In this document: positions 52,257 to 62,059 of the stretch, piece after piece | How positions within the stretch are numbered: position 1 is the first letter of the stretch | Layout: every line of letters starts with the position of its first letter | DNA from: Candidatus Gastranaerophilales bacterium | GTDB lineage: Bacteria > Cyanobacteriota > Vampirovibrionia > Gastranaerophilales > Gastranaerophilaceae | NCBI GenBank assembly: GCA_944324365.1 | Contig: CALUWA010000005.1 | Span: 51,896-115,895 of the forward strand | DNA length: 64,000 nucleotides | Direction of reading: 5' to 3' | Notes under the pieces: generated by a model | The model's database searches: none | Seen by the model: only the letters and a program-made list of their open reading frames with translations | What the model was told of the DNA's origin: nothing | Made by a program: the position numbers and the translations under genes

Positions 52257-52661
52257 TTATGCTTGAACTTCTTCAGCTGCAGTTTCTTCTGCAGGAGCAG
52301 CTGCTTCAGCTTCTGCTGCAGCTTTTGCTTCTTCTTCAGCTTTAGCCTTTGCTTCAGCTTCTGCTGCAGCCTTAGCCTGAGCTTTTTTAGAAAGCTTAAC
52401 TGTTTCTTTCTTTTTGTAGTTCAAAGTTCCGTCTTCATTGCAGTTTTTAATCAAATATGCAACTGTTTCGGTAGGCTGTGCACCTTTTTTAATCCAGTCT
52501 TGAGCTGTTGCCAAATCAAGTTTCATAACTTTTGTTTTAGGATTGTAATGACCTAATTCCTGTACAGGTCTGCCTTCTCTTTTTGATGTTGAATTAATAA
52601 CTACAATTCTATATGAAGGGTTTTTCTTTGCACCCTGTCTTTTTAATCTGATTTTTAACAT
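52257..52661 (-). CDS. rpsP: 30S ribosomal protein S16 with alanine-rich tail
   Basis: 134 residues from the ATG at 52661 ([21 protein letters not shown]); the upstream in-frame extension to 52706 is the leader. The family core ends at ~85 ([15 protein letters not shown]). The last ~45 residues are a low-complexity Ala/Glu/Lys tail ([18 protein letters not shown]...), likely disordered and exposed, longer than in most S16 proteins. AAGGA lies ahead of the ATG. A structured leader precedes it (52693-52761). Confidence 0.95.
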   Translation of the reverse strand: MLKIRLKRQGAKKNPSYRIVVINSTSKREGRPVQELGHYNPKTKVMKLDLATAQDWIKKGAQPTETVAYLIKNCNEDGTLNYKKKETVKLSKKAQAKAAAEAEAKAKAEEEAKAAAEAEAAAPAEETAAEEVQA

Positions 52662-52692
52662 TGTCCGTTTTTTCCTTCTTATTAGTGTACAT

Positions 52693-52761
52693 AATCGGAA
52701 TTTCAACCGCCGCTTGTTGATTTCCCTTGAACAAGGCTAAGAGGAATTGCCCGTTCCGATT
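52693..52761 (-). ncRNA. Structured 5' leader of rpsP (candidate regulatory element)
   Basis: AATCGGAA (52754-52761 read on the minus strand) closes with TTCCGATT (52693-52700); inside, CCTTG-TT-CAAGG and CAAC/GTTG arms are visible. It lies ~32 bases upstream of the S16 start codon and could be an autoregulatory leader. Helices are seen; regulation is inferred. Confidence 0.4.
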
Positions 52762-52962
52762 TCCATGAAAGCATAAAACTAACATAATTGCAATACAAAA
52801 TAACAGAAATGCTATTACAAATATTTACAAACGAAATGCGTAGAGTATCAGCTTGCCCCGATATATTATAAAAATGTGATTTCTTTTACAAATTTGTGAA
52901 TACAAGCCAATTTTTTAGGGTTTGTTTTTAAAAGCTGCAAATATTTTTCAATATCCTCAAGA

Positions 52963-53540
52963 ATATAATCGGGGGAATATTGGAAAAATTATTCCGTTAT
53001 GCAGCAGGCAATTATGAGAATGACACTTGAAAACGGCGAAATTACAAAAGCAGGAGATTACGACACCTGGACTTTTAAGGATGCTTTCAGGAAATACTTT
53101 AATGTAGTGCAATATTACGGAACTGTCGGTGCAACAGGTATGGGCGGGATGATGAAAACGGCGATTATGATATGTACAAAATGGAAAGTTATCGCACATA
53201 TAACTTAAAATCTACTGTTTCTACAAACCGTTTGGATGATGGACAATTTTTAGTTAATGATGGCACATTTTATATCATAGAAAATTCCGGAGTGTCCAAA
53301 GACCAAATTTTTATCTCTGTAGACGTCAACGGATTACGTAAAGGTCCGAATGCCTGGGGGCACGATTTGTTTACATTTCAGCTAACAACAGGGGGGAAAG
53401 TAATTCCGATGGGAGCAAAAGGAACGTATTACGACGATTTGGATACATACTGTTCTCCGACATCATCTAATAAAGAAAACGGAATTGCTTGCACATACCG
53501 TGCATTGTACGATAACAATTTCTGGAAAGAATTGCCTTAA
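52963..53540 (+). pseudogene. Prepilin-like pseudogene (no N-terminus, frameshifted)
   Basis: From ~52963 the frame reads GEYWKNYSVMQQAIM then RMTLENGEITKAGDYDTW, matching the post-helix region of the local prepilins (compare FYSAMNQAIMLSESENGDYKYW at 50916). The FTLAEVL segment is absent and a stop lies upstream. Near 53145 the frame breaks: the continuation DDENGDYDMYKMESYRTYNL is in another frame and runs on to 53540 with a normal pilin-like ending (CSPTSSNKENGIACTYRALYDNN). So both the start and one base are lost. Not functional as written. Confidence 0.75.
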
Positions 53541-53595
53541 ATATTGAAAATATTGCTTCATTATAATATCCTTAAAATAAATAAGGAGAATATTT

Positions 53596-55227
53596 ATGAA
53601 AGTAGTTATTGTCGGCGGAGGTGCCGCAGGTGCAAGTTGTGCGGCAAGATTGAGAAGGCTGGATGAGCGTGCTGAAATTATAATTCTGGAAAAAACAGAT
53701 GAGATTTCTATTGCAAATTGCGGTTTGCCTTATTATATTTCAAATGTAATTGACAGCAGGGCACAAATGCTCGTTTCAAATCCGGATAAATTCAGAACCT
53801 GGTTTAACATTGATGTGCGCTTAAACAGTGAAGTCGTTTCAATTGACAGAGCAAAAAAACTTGTCACATTAAAGAATAATGAAACAATAAATTATGACAA
53901 ACTTGTTTTGGCATTGGGAACAACTCCGATTGTACCTGAATTTCCGGGACTTGATTTAAATAAAGTCTTTACGGTAAGGACACTTGCTGATGCGGATAAT
54001 ATTAAAGATTTTATTCTGAAAAACAATGTTAAAAAAGCTGCCGTTATCGGGGGCGGATTTATCGGGGTTGAAATGGCCGAAAATCTTGTAGAAATGGGTA
54101 TAAGCACAAGTTTGATTGAACTTGGCAGCCAAATTCTTGCCCAAACGGATTCCGAAATAGCTGCCGTTGCGCAAAACGTAATGAGAGATAACGGAACTGA
54201 ACTCATATTATCCGACGGTGTAAAGAAATTCAACGGAAACAATATTATTCTTAATTCCGGCAGAAAAGTTGAGTTTGATATAATCATTATGGCAGTCGGA
54301 ATAAAACCTGCGGTTGAACTTGCAAAAAATGCAGGCTTAACCGTAAACCGCGGTATTATAGTTAATGATTATATGCAGACATCAGACCCTGATATATATG
54401 CAGCCGGGGACAGTGTTGAAGTAAAGGATTTTGTAACAGATGATTCCGTATTAATCACAATGGCGGGGCCTGCAAACAGGCAGGGAAGAATTGCTGCGGA
54501 TAACATTAAGGGATTAAAATCCGTTTATAAAAAATCCCAAGGAGCTTCTGTAATAAAAGTTTTCGGGCTTACTGTTGCAAGTGTCGGCAATAATGAAAAG
54601 CAGCTTAAAAGCAAAAATATACCATATCTGAAAACCATAACTTACGGACGTTCGCATGCCGGATATTACCCGGGAGCCACCCAAACTCTATTCAAGCTGT
54701 TGTTTACTAAAGAGGGGAAAATTCTTGGTGCACAGGCTGCGGGATACGAAGGTGTTGAAAAAAGAATTGACGTTATTTCAACAATAATGAGAAATAACGG
54801 CACAATACAAGAAATGCTCGACAGTGAACTTTGTTATGCTCCGCCTTATACATCAGCAAAAGATCCGGTTAATATTTTGGGAATGAATGCAGATAACATC
54901 CTAAGAGGGTTTGTTAAACCTGCATTCACGGAAGATATGGACGGTGCCTGCCTTATTGATGTAAGAATACCTGAGGCTTACAATACAAAAACAATTGACA
55001 CCGCGATTAATATTCCGATAAATACAATCAGAAACAGACTTGACGAAATTCCAAAAGACAAAAAAGTCGTTCTATTCTGTAACACGGGTTATACAAGCTA
55101 CTGCGCTTCAACTATATTAATCCAAAACGGATTTGATAACGTATATTCTCTTATGGGCGGGATAGAATTATATAAGGAACTTGTAAAAAATAAAGAAAGC
55201 GAAATTGTTCAAAAAATTACTGCATAA
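53596..55227 (+). CDS. CoA-disulfide reductase-like flavoprotein fused to rhodanese
   Basis: 543 residues in two parts. Residues ~1-440: FAD motif VIVGGGAAGASCAARLRR, the single redox cysteine in SIANCGLPYYI (as in CoA-disulfide reductase and NADH oxidase), NAD motif GGGFIGVEMAENL and the C-terminal ETLCYAPPYTSAKDPVN-like dimer segment. Residues ~450-535: rhodanese domain with active-site Cys in LFCNTGYTSY. CoADR-rhodanese fusions reduce CoA or persulfide disulfides and help handle polysulfide or oxidative stress. AAGGAG precedes the ATG. Confidence 0.88.
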   Translation: MKVVIVGGGAAGASCAARLRRLDERAEIIILEKTDEISIANCGLPYYISNVIDSRAQMLVSNPDKFRTWFNIDVRLNSEVVSIDRAKKLVTLKNNETINYDKLVLALGTTPIVPEFPGLDLNKVFTVRTLADADNIKDFILKNNVKKAAVIGGGFIGVEMAENLVEMGISTSLIELGSQILAQTDSEIAAVAQNVMRDNGTELILSDGVKKFNGNNIILNSGRKVEFDIIIMAVGIKPAVELAKNAGLTVNRGIIVNDYMQTSDPDIYAAGDSVEVKDFVTDDSVLITMAGPANRQGRIAADNIKGLKSVYKKSQGASVIKVFGLTVASVGNNEKQLKSKNIPYLKTITYGRSHAGYYPGATQTLFKLLFTKEGKILGAQAAGYEGVEKRIDVISTIMRNNGTIQEMLDSELCYAPPYTSAKDPVNILGMNADNILRGFVKPAFTEDMDGACLIDVRIPEAYNTKTIDTAINIPINTIRNRLDEIPKDKKVVLFCNTGYTSYCASTILIQNGFDNVYSLMGGIELYKELVKNKESEIVQKITA

Positions 55228-55240
55228 TAGAGAATAAAAA

Positions 55241-55732
55241 ATGGCAAATTGTCAAAGTTTTTTACCGCAAATAAATAAAAATTCCAAAATACTGATACTC
55301 GGCTCCATGCCGGGTATTAAGTCTTTGGAAGAACAGGAATACTATGCCCACCATCAAAACCGATTCTGGAAACTATTAGGACTGCTTTGCTCCAAAAAAG
55401 ATTTGCATACCTCAAGTTATAAAGTAAAAATTCAAACACTTTTGGATAATAACTTTGCGCTCTGGGATGTAATAAAATTATGTAAAAGGGAAGGAAGTCT
55501 GGATTCAAATATACAAGACGAGGTTCCGAATGAAATAAATGAGCTGCTGGCAAAATATCCGAATATTAAAGTAATCTGTCTTAACGGAAACAAGGCATAT
55601 TCTGCATTCAAAAAATATTTTCCGGATATTTTAAAAAATTATAAATGCTTCAAACTTCCGTCAACAAGTCCTGCAAATGCCCGGTTCACATTGGAGGATT
55701 TGTATAACGAGTGGGGAAAAGTACTTTTATGA
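55241..55732 (+). CDS. DNA-deoxyinosine (hypoxanthine) glycosylase, UDG superfamily
   Basis: 163 residues. ILGSMPGIKSLEEQEYYAHHQNRFWKLLG is the signature of the TIGR04274 glycosylases: GSMPG is the UDG motif A variant and YYAHHQNRFW the following loop. LPSTSPANAR is the motif B region. Removes deaminated adenine (hypoxanthine) and sometimes uracil from DNA. Starts 14 bases after the CoADR stop, so in its operon. Convergent with the KAP gene. Confidence 0.88.
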   Translation: MANCQSFLPQINKNSKILILGSMPGIKSLEEQEYYAHHQNRFWKLLGLLCSKKDLHTSSYKVKIQTLLDNNFALWDVIKLCKREGSLDSNIQDEVPNEINELLAKYPNIKVICLNGNKAYSAFKKYFPDILKNYKCFKLPSTSPANARFTLEDLYNEWGKVLL

Positions 55733-55737
55733 TACAT

Positions 55738-58542
55738 CTAATTTAATTCGTCTGGAGAAAGAACCATAACATATCCTGAAAAGTTCGTTTGTAATAAATA
55801 ATTCTGCATTTCTTTATTTAAATCAGAAACAAGTTTCTCTTTATTATTAATCTTTCCTATTACCATTACAAGTATAAATTCAAGAATTTTGTTTGTTTCA
55901 AAAGAAGTTAAACGATTTATGAATTGTTTTAATGTATTATTCAAAATTTGTTCTGCAGATTGCTGATTTTGTAAACATTTAATTTCAAATAATATATCCT
56001 TTGTTTGTAAAGCAATAATACCATCGGCCATTATATATTTACTTCTAGTTTTATCAAAATATTTTATATCTGCTTCAATATGACAATTATAAAATTTTTC
56101 TAAATACGATATTGTCTTGCGTGCAATTATTTGATATTCCTGTAATGACATCAGGTTTTTATTTGTGCTAAAAATATTAGTTTCTTCTATATCCTTTTCA
56201 AGTTTTTGATTAATTTCACTATCCGTTAATTTTTCCCAGAAACCTCCTTGATCCTTCTGTAATTTAAATAAATCTATATAAGAATTCGACTTTTGTAATA
56301 TTTCACCATAAACATTATATACCATATGCTCCAAATATCTTATATTTGCAAGAGTCCTAGGATTATAAGGCGTTAATGCATATTTTTGCTTTAAAAAATC
56401 TTTTACTTGATTTTGTTCTTCTCCAAAAAATCTATTAATTAAACTGTTAATCTCTTTTGGCTTTTTAAGATAAATTGGTAAATTAATAATTTTTTCCAAA
56501 TATTCATTCACTTTTTCATCAGGAATAGCTTCTTTTTTCAGAGCATTTTCGATAATAGATTTATCCATTGCAAAAATCGTTATCAAATTAGTTTTCTGGT
56601 TATTACACATTTCAAGAAATTGGCAAATTGAATCTAAAACTTGTTTTATATTAGAAGAAGAACACCTATCCAAATTATCAATAAACAGAACTATGCGCTT
56701 ATTACCTTTATTACTTAAGTAATCAAGTGCATATGAAGTTAATTCGTTTATTTCATCCCTAAATCCAAGCTGTTCATGATAAGTAGGTGTTTTGAAACAT
56801 TTGACAAATACTTTATCAATATTAACAAACCCCAACTTAAACAAATCCGGCAAAATTGTAATTAACAAAATTCCAAAAAATTTTAATCCAAAATTAAAAT
56901 TATCTATTTTTGTAATTATATCAATCTTTAAATATTGATTTACTATCAATACAAATATAAAGGTTAATAATATCACTAAATATTTTAATATTATTTCTTG
57001 CCAATGTCGTTTAATATATAAAACACATTTATGAAATATATAACAATAATAAAAACTAAAATGTTTTTTACACTGGTTCATTAACTCCATTATTAATGCA
57101 GCCCATATATGCTCCTGATCATCATACTGCCATGCATCAAAATCAATACTTTCACAAATATAAGTTTCACTATTTGTAGAAGAACTTGGCTTTGATGACT
57201 GAGGTGGTAATATTTTTTTTATAAAATTAAAAATTTGAGTTTTACCAGAACCCCAATCTGCATAAATACCAATATTCAAAGGTTCAACTTTTTTGTTTTT
57301 TATAAGCTGATCAACAATATATTCTGCGATTTTTTTTCTGCCTAGAAAATCTTCCTCTGGCTTTATGTTAGGATACAGTTTCTTTTCCTTTTTTATTTGA
57401 GCATCCTTTATTGCAGGGGGTTTAGATTCTAATGATATGTTATCATCAGTTGTATTTACTTCATCAAAGGAATCATACAGATTAGCATCATCTTCTCCAC
57501 TTTGCTCTGCATTACCTTCAGCTATTTCCTGTGTTCCAATGGCAGGCTGTAATTGAAGTAATTTATCATTGTTTATTTGTGCAAAATCTAAATTATTATT
57601 TAATACACTTAAAATATTGGAAAAAGATTGAGAAATTTTAGGATAGTTCGGTATTATACCGCAGCAATTGTTAAAATCAAATTTGTCAATTCTTTCCCAG
57701 TTATCCATCTGTAAATTATATTTTTTTCTGTCAATATTTACACCAATATCACAACCGGCCCAAATATTACCTTCATAAAAATAACAAACTAATTGAAATG
57801 CATTCTTATGATCCGGAATGTTGTTGGGATGAAGCATAAGTACTGCACGCTGAGAACCATAATTACTCGGACCTTCAAAACCAAAATAGCTGCGAACTTT
57901 ATTATACCAACCTTGGGAATTTTTACTTTCCCAAGTATCTTCAATATGTAAACTTGTTAAAATATTATCTCTTATAACTTCTAAAGCATGCCAAACAGAA
58001 TCTCTTAATCTATTATCGTATATAAATGGTAGTAAATATCTGTAATATGGCCCCCATGCTCTGAAAGGGGAACCCTTTGCGTATCGTACTATAAAATTTA
58101 ATAAATCGTTATTAAGTTCACCTATATATGGTCTAAAACTATCAATATTCTTATTAATAAAATCTAACTTTAGTTTTTCTATCGTATCAGTCAGTTCTTG
58201 TGCAGATTGAATTTCGTTATTTATAAACATCTGAGCTATAACACATCTGATTATACTTATTGCACCAGGAGTACAAGATTCATTCGCAATATTTTTAAGT
58301 TCATCAGTTGTCAGATTTTTAATTTCATCAAATAAATTGATATCAACACTATTTGGTTCGACTGAATATCGTGCCATTTTGTTAGATATAGTTACTACCA
58401 AATCTATTGCATATGGTAGTAATAATTTTTGTGTGTTTGCATAATTTAATGGTATTTCAGAGTTACTGAAATATAATTCATCAAATTTAATTCTTTTATC
58501 TTCTATGCTCGTTCTTAATTCTGTAATGTTAATAGTTTGCAT
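55738..58542 (-). CDS. KAP-family P-loop NTPase with membrane insertion and C-terminal PD-(D/E)XK-like nuclease
   Basis: 934 residues in four parts. 1-335: unrecognised, possibly a sensor. 340-385: acidic linker. 395-780: KAP NTPase: Walker A ADWGSGKT (428-435), the KAP hallmark FDAWQYDDQEHIWAAL (468-483), two membrane helices (~518-537, 553-570) inserted between the Walker motifs, and Walker B RIVLFIDNLDRC (616-627). 805-934: MADGIIAL then ILFEIKCL, i.e. D840-x12-E853-x-K855, the metal-binding order of a PD-(D/E)XK nuclease, followed by an amphipathic helix. KAP proteins include the phage-exclusion protein PifA. Very AT-rich compared with neighbours, so probably acquired. A defence function is inferred. 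Confidence 0.8.
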   Translation of the reverse strand: MQTINITELRTSIEDKRIKFDELYFSNSEIPLNYANTQKLLLPYAIDLVVTISNKMARYSVEPNSVDINLFDEIKNLTTDELKNIANESCTPGAISIIRCVIAQMFINNEIQSAQELTDTIEKLKLDFINKNIDSFRPYIGELNNDLLNFIVRYAKGSPFRAWGPYYRYLLPFIYDNRLRDSVWHALEVIRDNILTSLHIEDTWESKNSQGWYNKVRSYFGFEGPSNYGSQRAVLMLHPNNIPDHKNAFQLVCYFYEGNIWAGCDIGVNIDRKKYNLQMDNWERIDKFDFNNCCGIIPNYPKISQSFSNILSVLNNNLDFAQINNDKLLQLQPAIGTQEIAEGNAEQSGEDDANLYDSFDEVNTTDDNISLESKPPAIKDAQIKKEKKLYPNIKPEEDFLGRKKIAEYIVDQLIKNKKVEPLNIGIYADWGSGKTQIFNFIKKILPPQSSKPSSSTNSETYICESIDFDAWQYDDQEHIWAALIMELMNQCKKHFSFYYCYIFHKCVLYIKRHWQEIILKYLVILLTFIFVLIVNQYLKIDIITKIDNFNFGLKFFGILLITILPDLFKLGFVNIDKVFVKCFKTPTYHEQLGFRDEINELTSYALDYLSNKGNKRIVLFIDNLDRCSSSNIKQVLDSICQFLEMCNNQKTNLITIFAMDKSIIENALKKEAIPDEKVNEYLEKIINLPIYLKKPKEINSLINRFFGEEQNQVKDFLKQKYALTPYNPRTLANIRYLEHMVYNVYGEILQKSNSYIDLFKLQKDQGGFWEKLTDSEINQKLEKDIEETNIFSTNKNLMSLQEYQIIARKTISYLEKFYNCHIEADIKYFDKTRSKYIMADGIIALQTKDILFEIKCLQNQQSAEQILNNTLKQFINRLTSFETNKILEFILVMVIGKINNKEKLVSDLNKEMQNYLLQTNFSGYVMVLSPDELN

Positions 58543-58728
58543 AAAGAAATTTTAGCATAAATTTCACTTTATTAATTATATGACTTAAAAAAATAACCTC
58601 ATGGCTATTTTTACAATAATTTTTACAATCAAAAATAATTTTAATTTTTCGGGATAACACATATATAACAAAATCAGTTGCATAAATAATACATTCACAT
58701 ATCCTGTCTTTATTATAAAATAAACATT

Positions 58729-59667
58729 ATGATACTAAACACCGGCTCCAGAACTGATACCGTCCAATATTACACCGAATGGCTTTTGAAAAGGTTTGAA
58801 GAAGGTTTTGTTTATTCGAGAAACCCTATGTTTCCCGATAAAGTAACAAGATACGAACTCAATCCGGATGTTGTCGACTGCGTAATATTTTGTTCGAAAA
58901 ATTATGAACCGATTTTGCCGTATATAAAATCCGTTACGGATAAATTCAATACATATTTTCACTACACAATAACGGCTTACGGAAAAGATATTGAGCCGAA
59001 TGTTCCGGATATTGATAAAAGTATTGAAACCCTAATTAAGTTATCAGAAATTGTCGGCAAGCAAAGAATTGCCTGGCGGTATGACCCAATTCTTCTGACA
59101 GAAAAATACACAAAAGAAATCCATTACAAAACTTTTGATTATATGACAGAAAAACTATCTTCATATATCGACCGTTGTATTTTCAGTTTTGTTGAAATGT
59201 ATAAAAAACTACAAAATAACATGCCGGAAATTATTCCGTTTACAGACGCGGATAAAACTGAAATTGCATATAATATCGGCAAAATTGCCGCAAAATACAA
59301 CATGATAATTCAAACCTGCGCAGCAAATACAAATTACGAACAATTTGGAATTCAAAATTCCGGCTGCTTGACCGGTGAAATTTTGGGCAAGGCAAATAAT
59401 ATTAAATTCAAAAATATGAAACCTACAGGCAGCAGAGCAAATTGTAAATGTATAGAAAGCCGTAATATCGGTGATTATGACACTTGCCCTAACGGCTGCA
59501 AATACTGCTATGCAAACCAAAACCCTGATATCGCAAAACTAAACTACAAAAAACACAACCCGAATTCCGCATTGATACTCGGCGATTTGCGACCGACAGA
59601 CGAAATTCAACAGAGCAGCCAAAAATCTTTTCTGATAAAATACGAGCAGCAGAGCCTGTTCAAGTGA
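58729..59667 (+). CDS. DUF1848 family protein
   Basis: 312 residues. The N-terminus MILNTGSRTDTVQYYTEWLLKRFEEGFVYSRNP and the middle RIAWRYDPILLTEKY match DUF1848. Near the C-terminus lies a cysteine cluster CKCIESRNIGDYDTCPNGCKYCYAN, resembling a radical-SAM-type CxxxCxxC or a metal site, as usual for the family. No biochemical role is established. No good ribosome site is visible before the ATG at 58729. Confidence 0.85.
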   Translation: MILNTGSRTDTVQYYTEWLLKRFEEGFVYSRNPMFPDKVTRYELNPDVVDCVIFCSKNYEPILPYIKSVTDKFNTYFHYTITAYGKDIEPNVPDIDKSIETLIKLSEIVGKQRIAWRYDPILLTEKYTKEIHYKTFDYMTEKLSSYIDRCIFSFVEMYKKLQNNMPEIIPFTDADKTEIAYNIGKIAAKYNMIIQTCAANTNYEQFGIQNSGCLTGEILGKANNIKFKNMKPTGSRANCKCIESRNIGDYDTCPNGCKYCYANQNPDIAKLNYKKHNPNSALILGDLRPTDEIQQSSQKSFLIKYEQQSLFK

Positions 59668-59731
59668 GAAAAATATTATCAATTGAACCGGAGCAAAGTT
59701 AAAATAACTCTGCCCGCGGTTTCAATATAAC

Positions 59732-61267
59732 TTATCCTAATATTTCCTTCAAATCCTGTTCCGGTATTGTAATCGGTTTGATTTTAAACTTTTCAACCAG
59801 AATGTTCAGCACATTAGGTGATACAAATGCCGGTAATGTCGGCCCAAGTCTGATATTTTCAATACCCAGATAGAGCAATGTCAGCAAAATACAAACAGCT
59901 TTTTGCTCATACCAGGATAATATTAACGATAAAGGTAATTCATTAACAGAACAATTGAAAGCTTTTGCGAGTTCCGAAGCAACTTTTATTGCAGAATATG
60001 CGTCATTACACTGCCCCATATCCAGTAATCTCGGAATACCGTTAATATCCCCCAAATCCAGATCATTAAATCTGTATTTACCGCAGGCAAGAGTTAGTAC
60101 CAGCGTATTTTTCGGGGTTTGTTTAACAAACTCGGTATAATAATTTCGACCCGGCTTTGCACCGTCACAGCCTCCTATTAAAAATATATGCTTCAAATCG
60201 CCGGATTTTACGGCATCAATTACCTTATCCGCAACAGACAAAACCGTATTATGCCCAAATCCCACGGTTAAAACATCCCCGCCATTTATGCCGGTCATTT
60301 TTTGGTATTCGCTATAACCTCCGAGCTCAATGGCTTTTTTAATCACAGGTGTGAAGTCTTTATCTTCTCCGATATGTTGTACCCCCGGAAATTCTACAAC
60401 GGAGGTTGTAAATACTCTGTCTTTATAGCTTTCTTTTACAGGCATAATACAATTCGTTGTAAACAAAATCGGCGCAGGAAGATTTGCAAATTCTTTCTGC
60501 TGATTTTGCCAGGCAGTGCCAAAATTACCCTTTAAATGAGGATATTTTTTCAATTCCGGATATGCATGGCACGGAAGCATTTCTCCATGTGTATAAATGT
60601 TTATCCCTTTGTCTTTTGTTTGCTCCAAAAGCAATTGCAAATCATGAAGATCATGACCCGTTACAACAATAAACGGCCCGGGTTCTATATTAGTTGATAC
60701 TTTTGTCGGAACCGGATTTCCGTAAGTTTCCGTATTTGCTCTGTCCAAAAGTTCCATACATTTAAGGTTGATTTCTCCTGTTTTCAAAACGAGAGTTAAA
60801 AGTTCATCTGCATTCAAATCTTTTGAAATTCCGCGTAACGCTTCATAAAAAAATTTGTCTACAGTTTCATCCCTAAACCCGAGAACTGCCGCATGATAAG
60901 TGTATGCCGCTATCCCTTTTAAACCAAACAGAATAAGTGATTTTAAGCTTCTGATATCTTCATTGCATTCCCATACGGATTTTATATCAAATCGGTTATC
61001 GCAAGGGATTTTCTCAGAAATTTTTTCTGTTAGTTTTTTTATAGAATTATTATCAAAATTAACATTTGTAATTGTAGTAAAAAGAGCTTCAATTATGAGA
61101 TTTGTATTTTCTTCCGTACAATCGGCACAATTTGCAAATTCTATTGTTTTAGAGGTTAAATCATCTTGAAGATTTGCCGTATCAGCGGCTTTTCCGCAAA
61201 CACCCTGGACTGTACAACCTTTGCACTGTGCGGTTTGCTCGCATTGAAAACAAAACATTTTTTCCAT
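59732..61267 (-). CDS. hcp: Hybrid-cluster protein (hydroxylamine reductase)
   Basis: 511 residues. The N-terminal CFQCEQTAQCKGCTVQGVCG provides the cysteines of the [4Fe-4S]/[2Fe-2S] cluster; GHDLHDLQLLLEQTKDKGINIYTHGEMLP, FTTNCIMPV and GGCDGAKPGRNYYTEF carry the ligands of the hybrid Fe-S-O cluster. Handles NO and hydroxylamine under anoxia. AAAGGAG precedes the ATG at 61267. Divergent from a Crp/Fnr regulator. Confidence 0.95.
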   Translation of the reverse strand: MEKMFCFQCEQTAQCKGCTVQGVCGKAADTANLQDDLTSKTIEFANCADCTEENTNLIIEALFTTITNVNFDNNSIKKLTEKISEKIPCDNRFDIKSVWECNEDIRSLKSLILFGLKGIAAYTYHAAVLGFRDETVDKFFYEALRGISKDLNADELLTLVLKTGEINLKCMELLDRANTETYGNPVPTKVSTNIEPGPFIVVTGHDLHDLQLLLEQTKDKGINIYTHGEMLPCHAYPELKKYPHLKGNFGTAWQNQQKEFANLPAPILFTTNCIMPVKESYKDRVFTTSVVEFPGVQHIGEDKDFTPVIKKAIELGGYSEYQKMTGINGGDVLTVGFGHNTVLSVADKVIDAVKSGDLKHIFLIGGCDGAKPGRNYYTEFVKQTPKNTLVLTLACGKYRFNDLDLGDINGIPRLLDMGQCNDAYSAIKVASELAKAFNCSVNELPLSLILSWYEQKAVCILLTLLYLGIENIRLGPTLPAFVSPNVLNILVEKFKIKPITIPEQDLKEILG

Positions 61268-61327
61268 AATTATTCTTCTCCTTTACTTTTCCACTAATTT
61301 AATTTATATTAATCTCACAAACAAAAA

Positions 61328-61343
61328 TGTTGGAAATCCAACA
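61328..61343. promoter_or_regulatory. Palindromic operator candidate between hcp and its regulator
   Basis: TGTTGG-AAAT-CCAACA is a perfect 6-bp dyad 7 bases upstream of the regulator start at 61351 and 60 bases upstream of hcp. A dyad with 16-bp span suits a Crp/Fnr dimer; autoregulation is inferred. Confidence 0.45.
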
Positions 61344-61350
61344 AAAAGGT

Positions 61351-62028
61351 AATATGGAAAAGTATATTTATATATTAAAAAATTGTTTACTATTTGACGG
61401 AATCAAAGAAAACGAAATTTGCGCGCTGATAAAATGTCTGGACGGACAAATCAAAACATATGATAAGAGTGAAACAGTTTTTCATGAGGGACAGACTTAT
61501 AATCAAAGCGGAATTTTAATAACGGGAACCCTCCAAATAGTTCAATATGATTTTGCCGGCAATCGCTCAATATTGTCAGAAATTGAACCGCTTCAGCTAT
61601 TTGGAGAATCATATGCCATAACAGGTTCAAAATTGCCGATAAACGTTGAAGCTTCAGAAAAAAGTGTCGTCCTTTTTATTAATTCAAAGAAAATTTCTTC
61701 TGTATGTGAACACAAGTGTAAATATCATGTAAGTTTGATTAATAATCTGTTAAGAATTTTGTCCGCTAATAATATTAAGCTTAATACAAAAATTCAGTGC
61801 TTATCAAAACGAACAACCCGCGAGAAAATTTTAAACTACTTATATTCGCAGGCACAAAAGCAAAAATCAAATGAATTTGAGATACCTTTTGACAGACAAA
61901 GCCTGGCGGATTATCTGTGCGTCGAACGCAGCGCAATGTCTGTTGAAATAAGTAAGCTATGCAGAGAAAAAATAATAGACTCAAAAAGAAATAAATTTAA
62001 GTTACTGAAAACCCGCAGCTTTTCTTAG
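61351..62028 (+). CDS. Crp/Fnr family transcriptional regulator
   Basis: 225 residues from the ATG at 61351 (AAGGTAAT upstream); the longer frame from 61327 begins inside the dyad. An N-terminal cNMP-type beta barrel (VFHEGQTYNQSGILITGTLQI; LFGESYAI) is followed by a Crp helix-turn-helix (DRQSLADYLCVERSAMSVEISKL). It lacks the four-cysteine N-terminal set of Fnr. Divergent to hcp, as HcpR/DNR-type regulators commonly are, so it probably senses nitrosative stress and controls hcp. Confidence 0.88.
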   Translation, partial: NMEKYIYILKNCLLFDGIKENEICALIKCLDGQIKTYDKSETVFHEGQTYNQSGILITGTLQIVQYDFAGNRSILSEIEPLQLFGESYAITGSKLPINVEASEKSVVLFINSKKISSVCEHKCKYHVSLINNLLRILSANNIKLNTKIQCLSKRTTREKILNYLYSQAQKQKSNEFEIPFDRQSLADYLCVERSAMSVEISKLCREKIIDSKRNKFKLLKTRSFS

Positions 62029-62059
62029 GGTAGCTTTAATTATATGAACAAAACATTTA

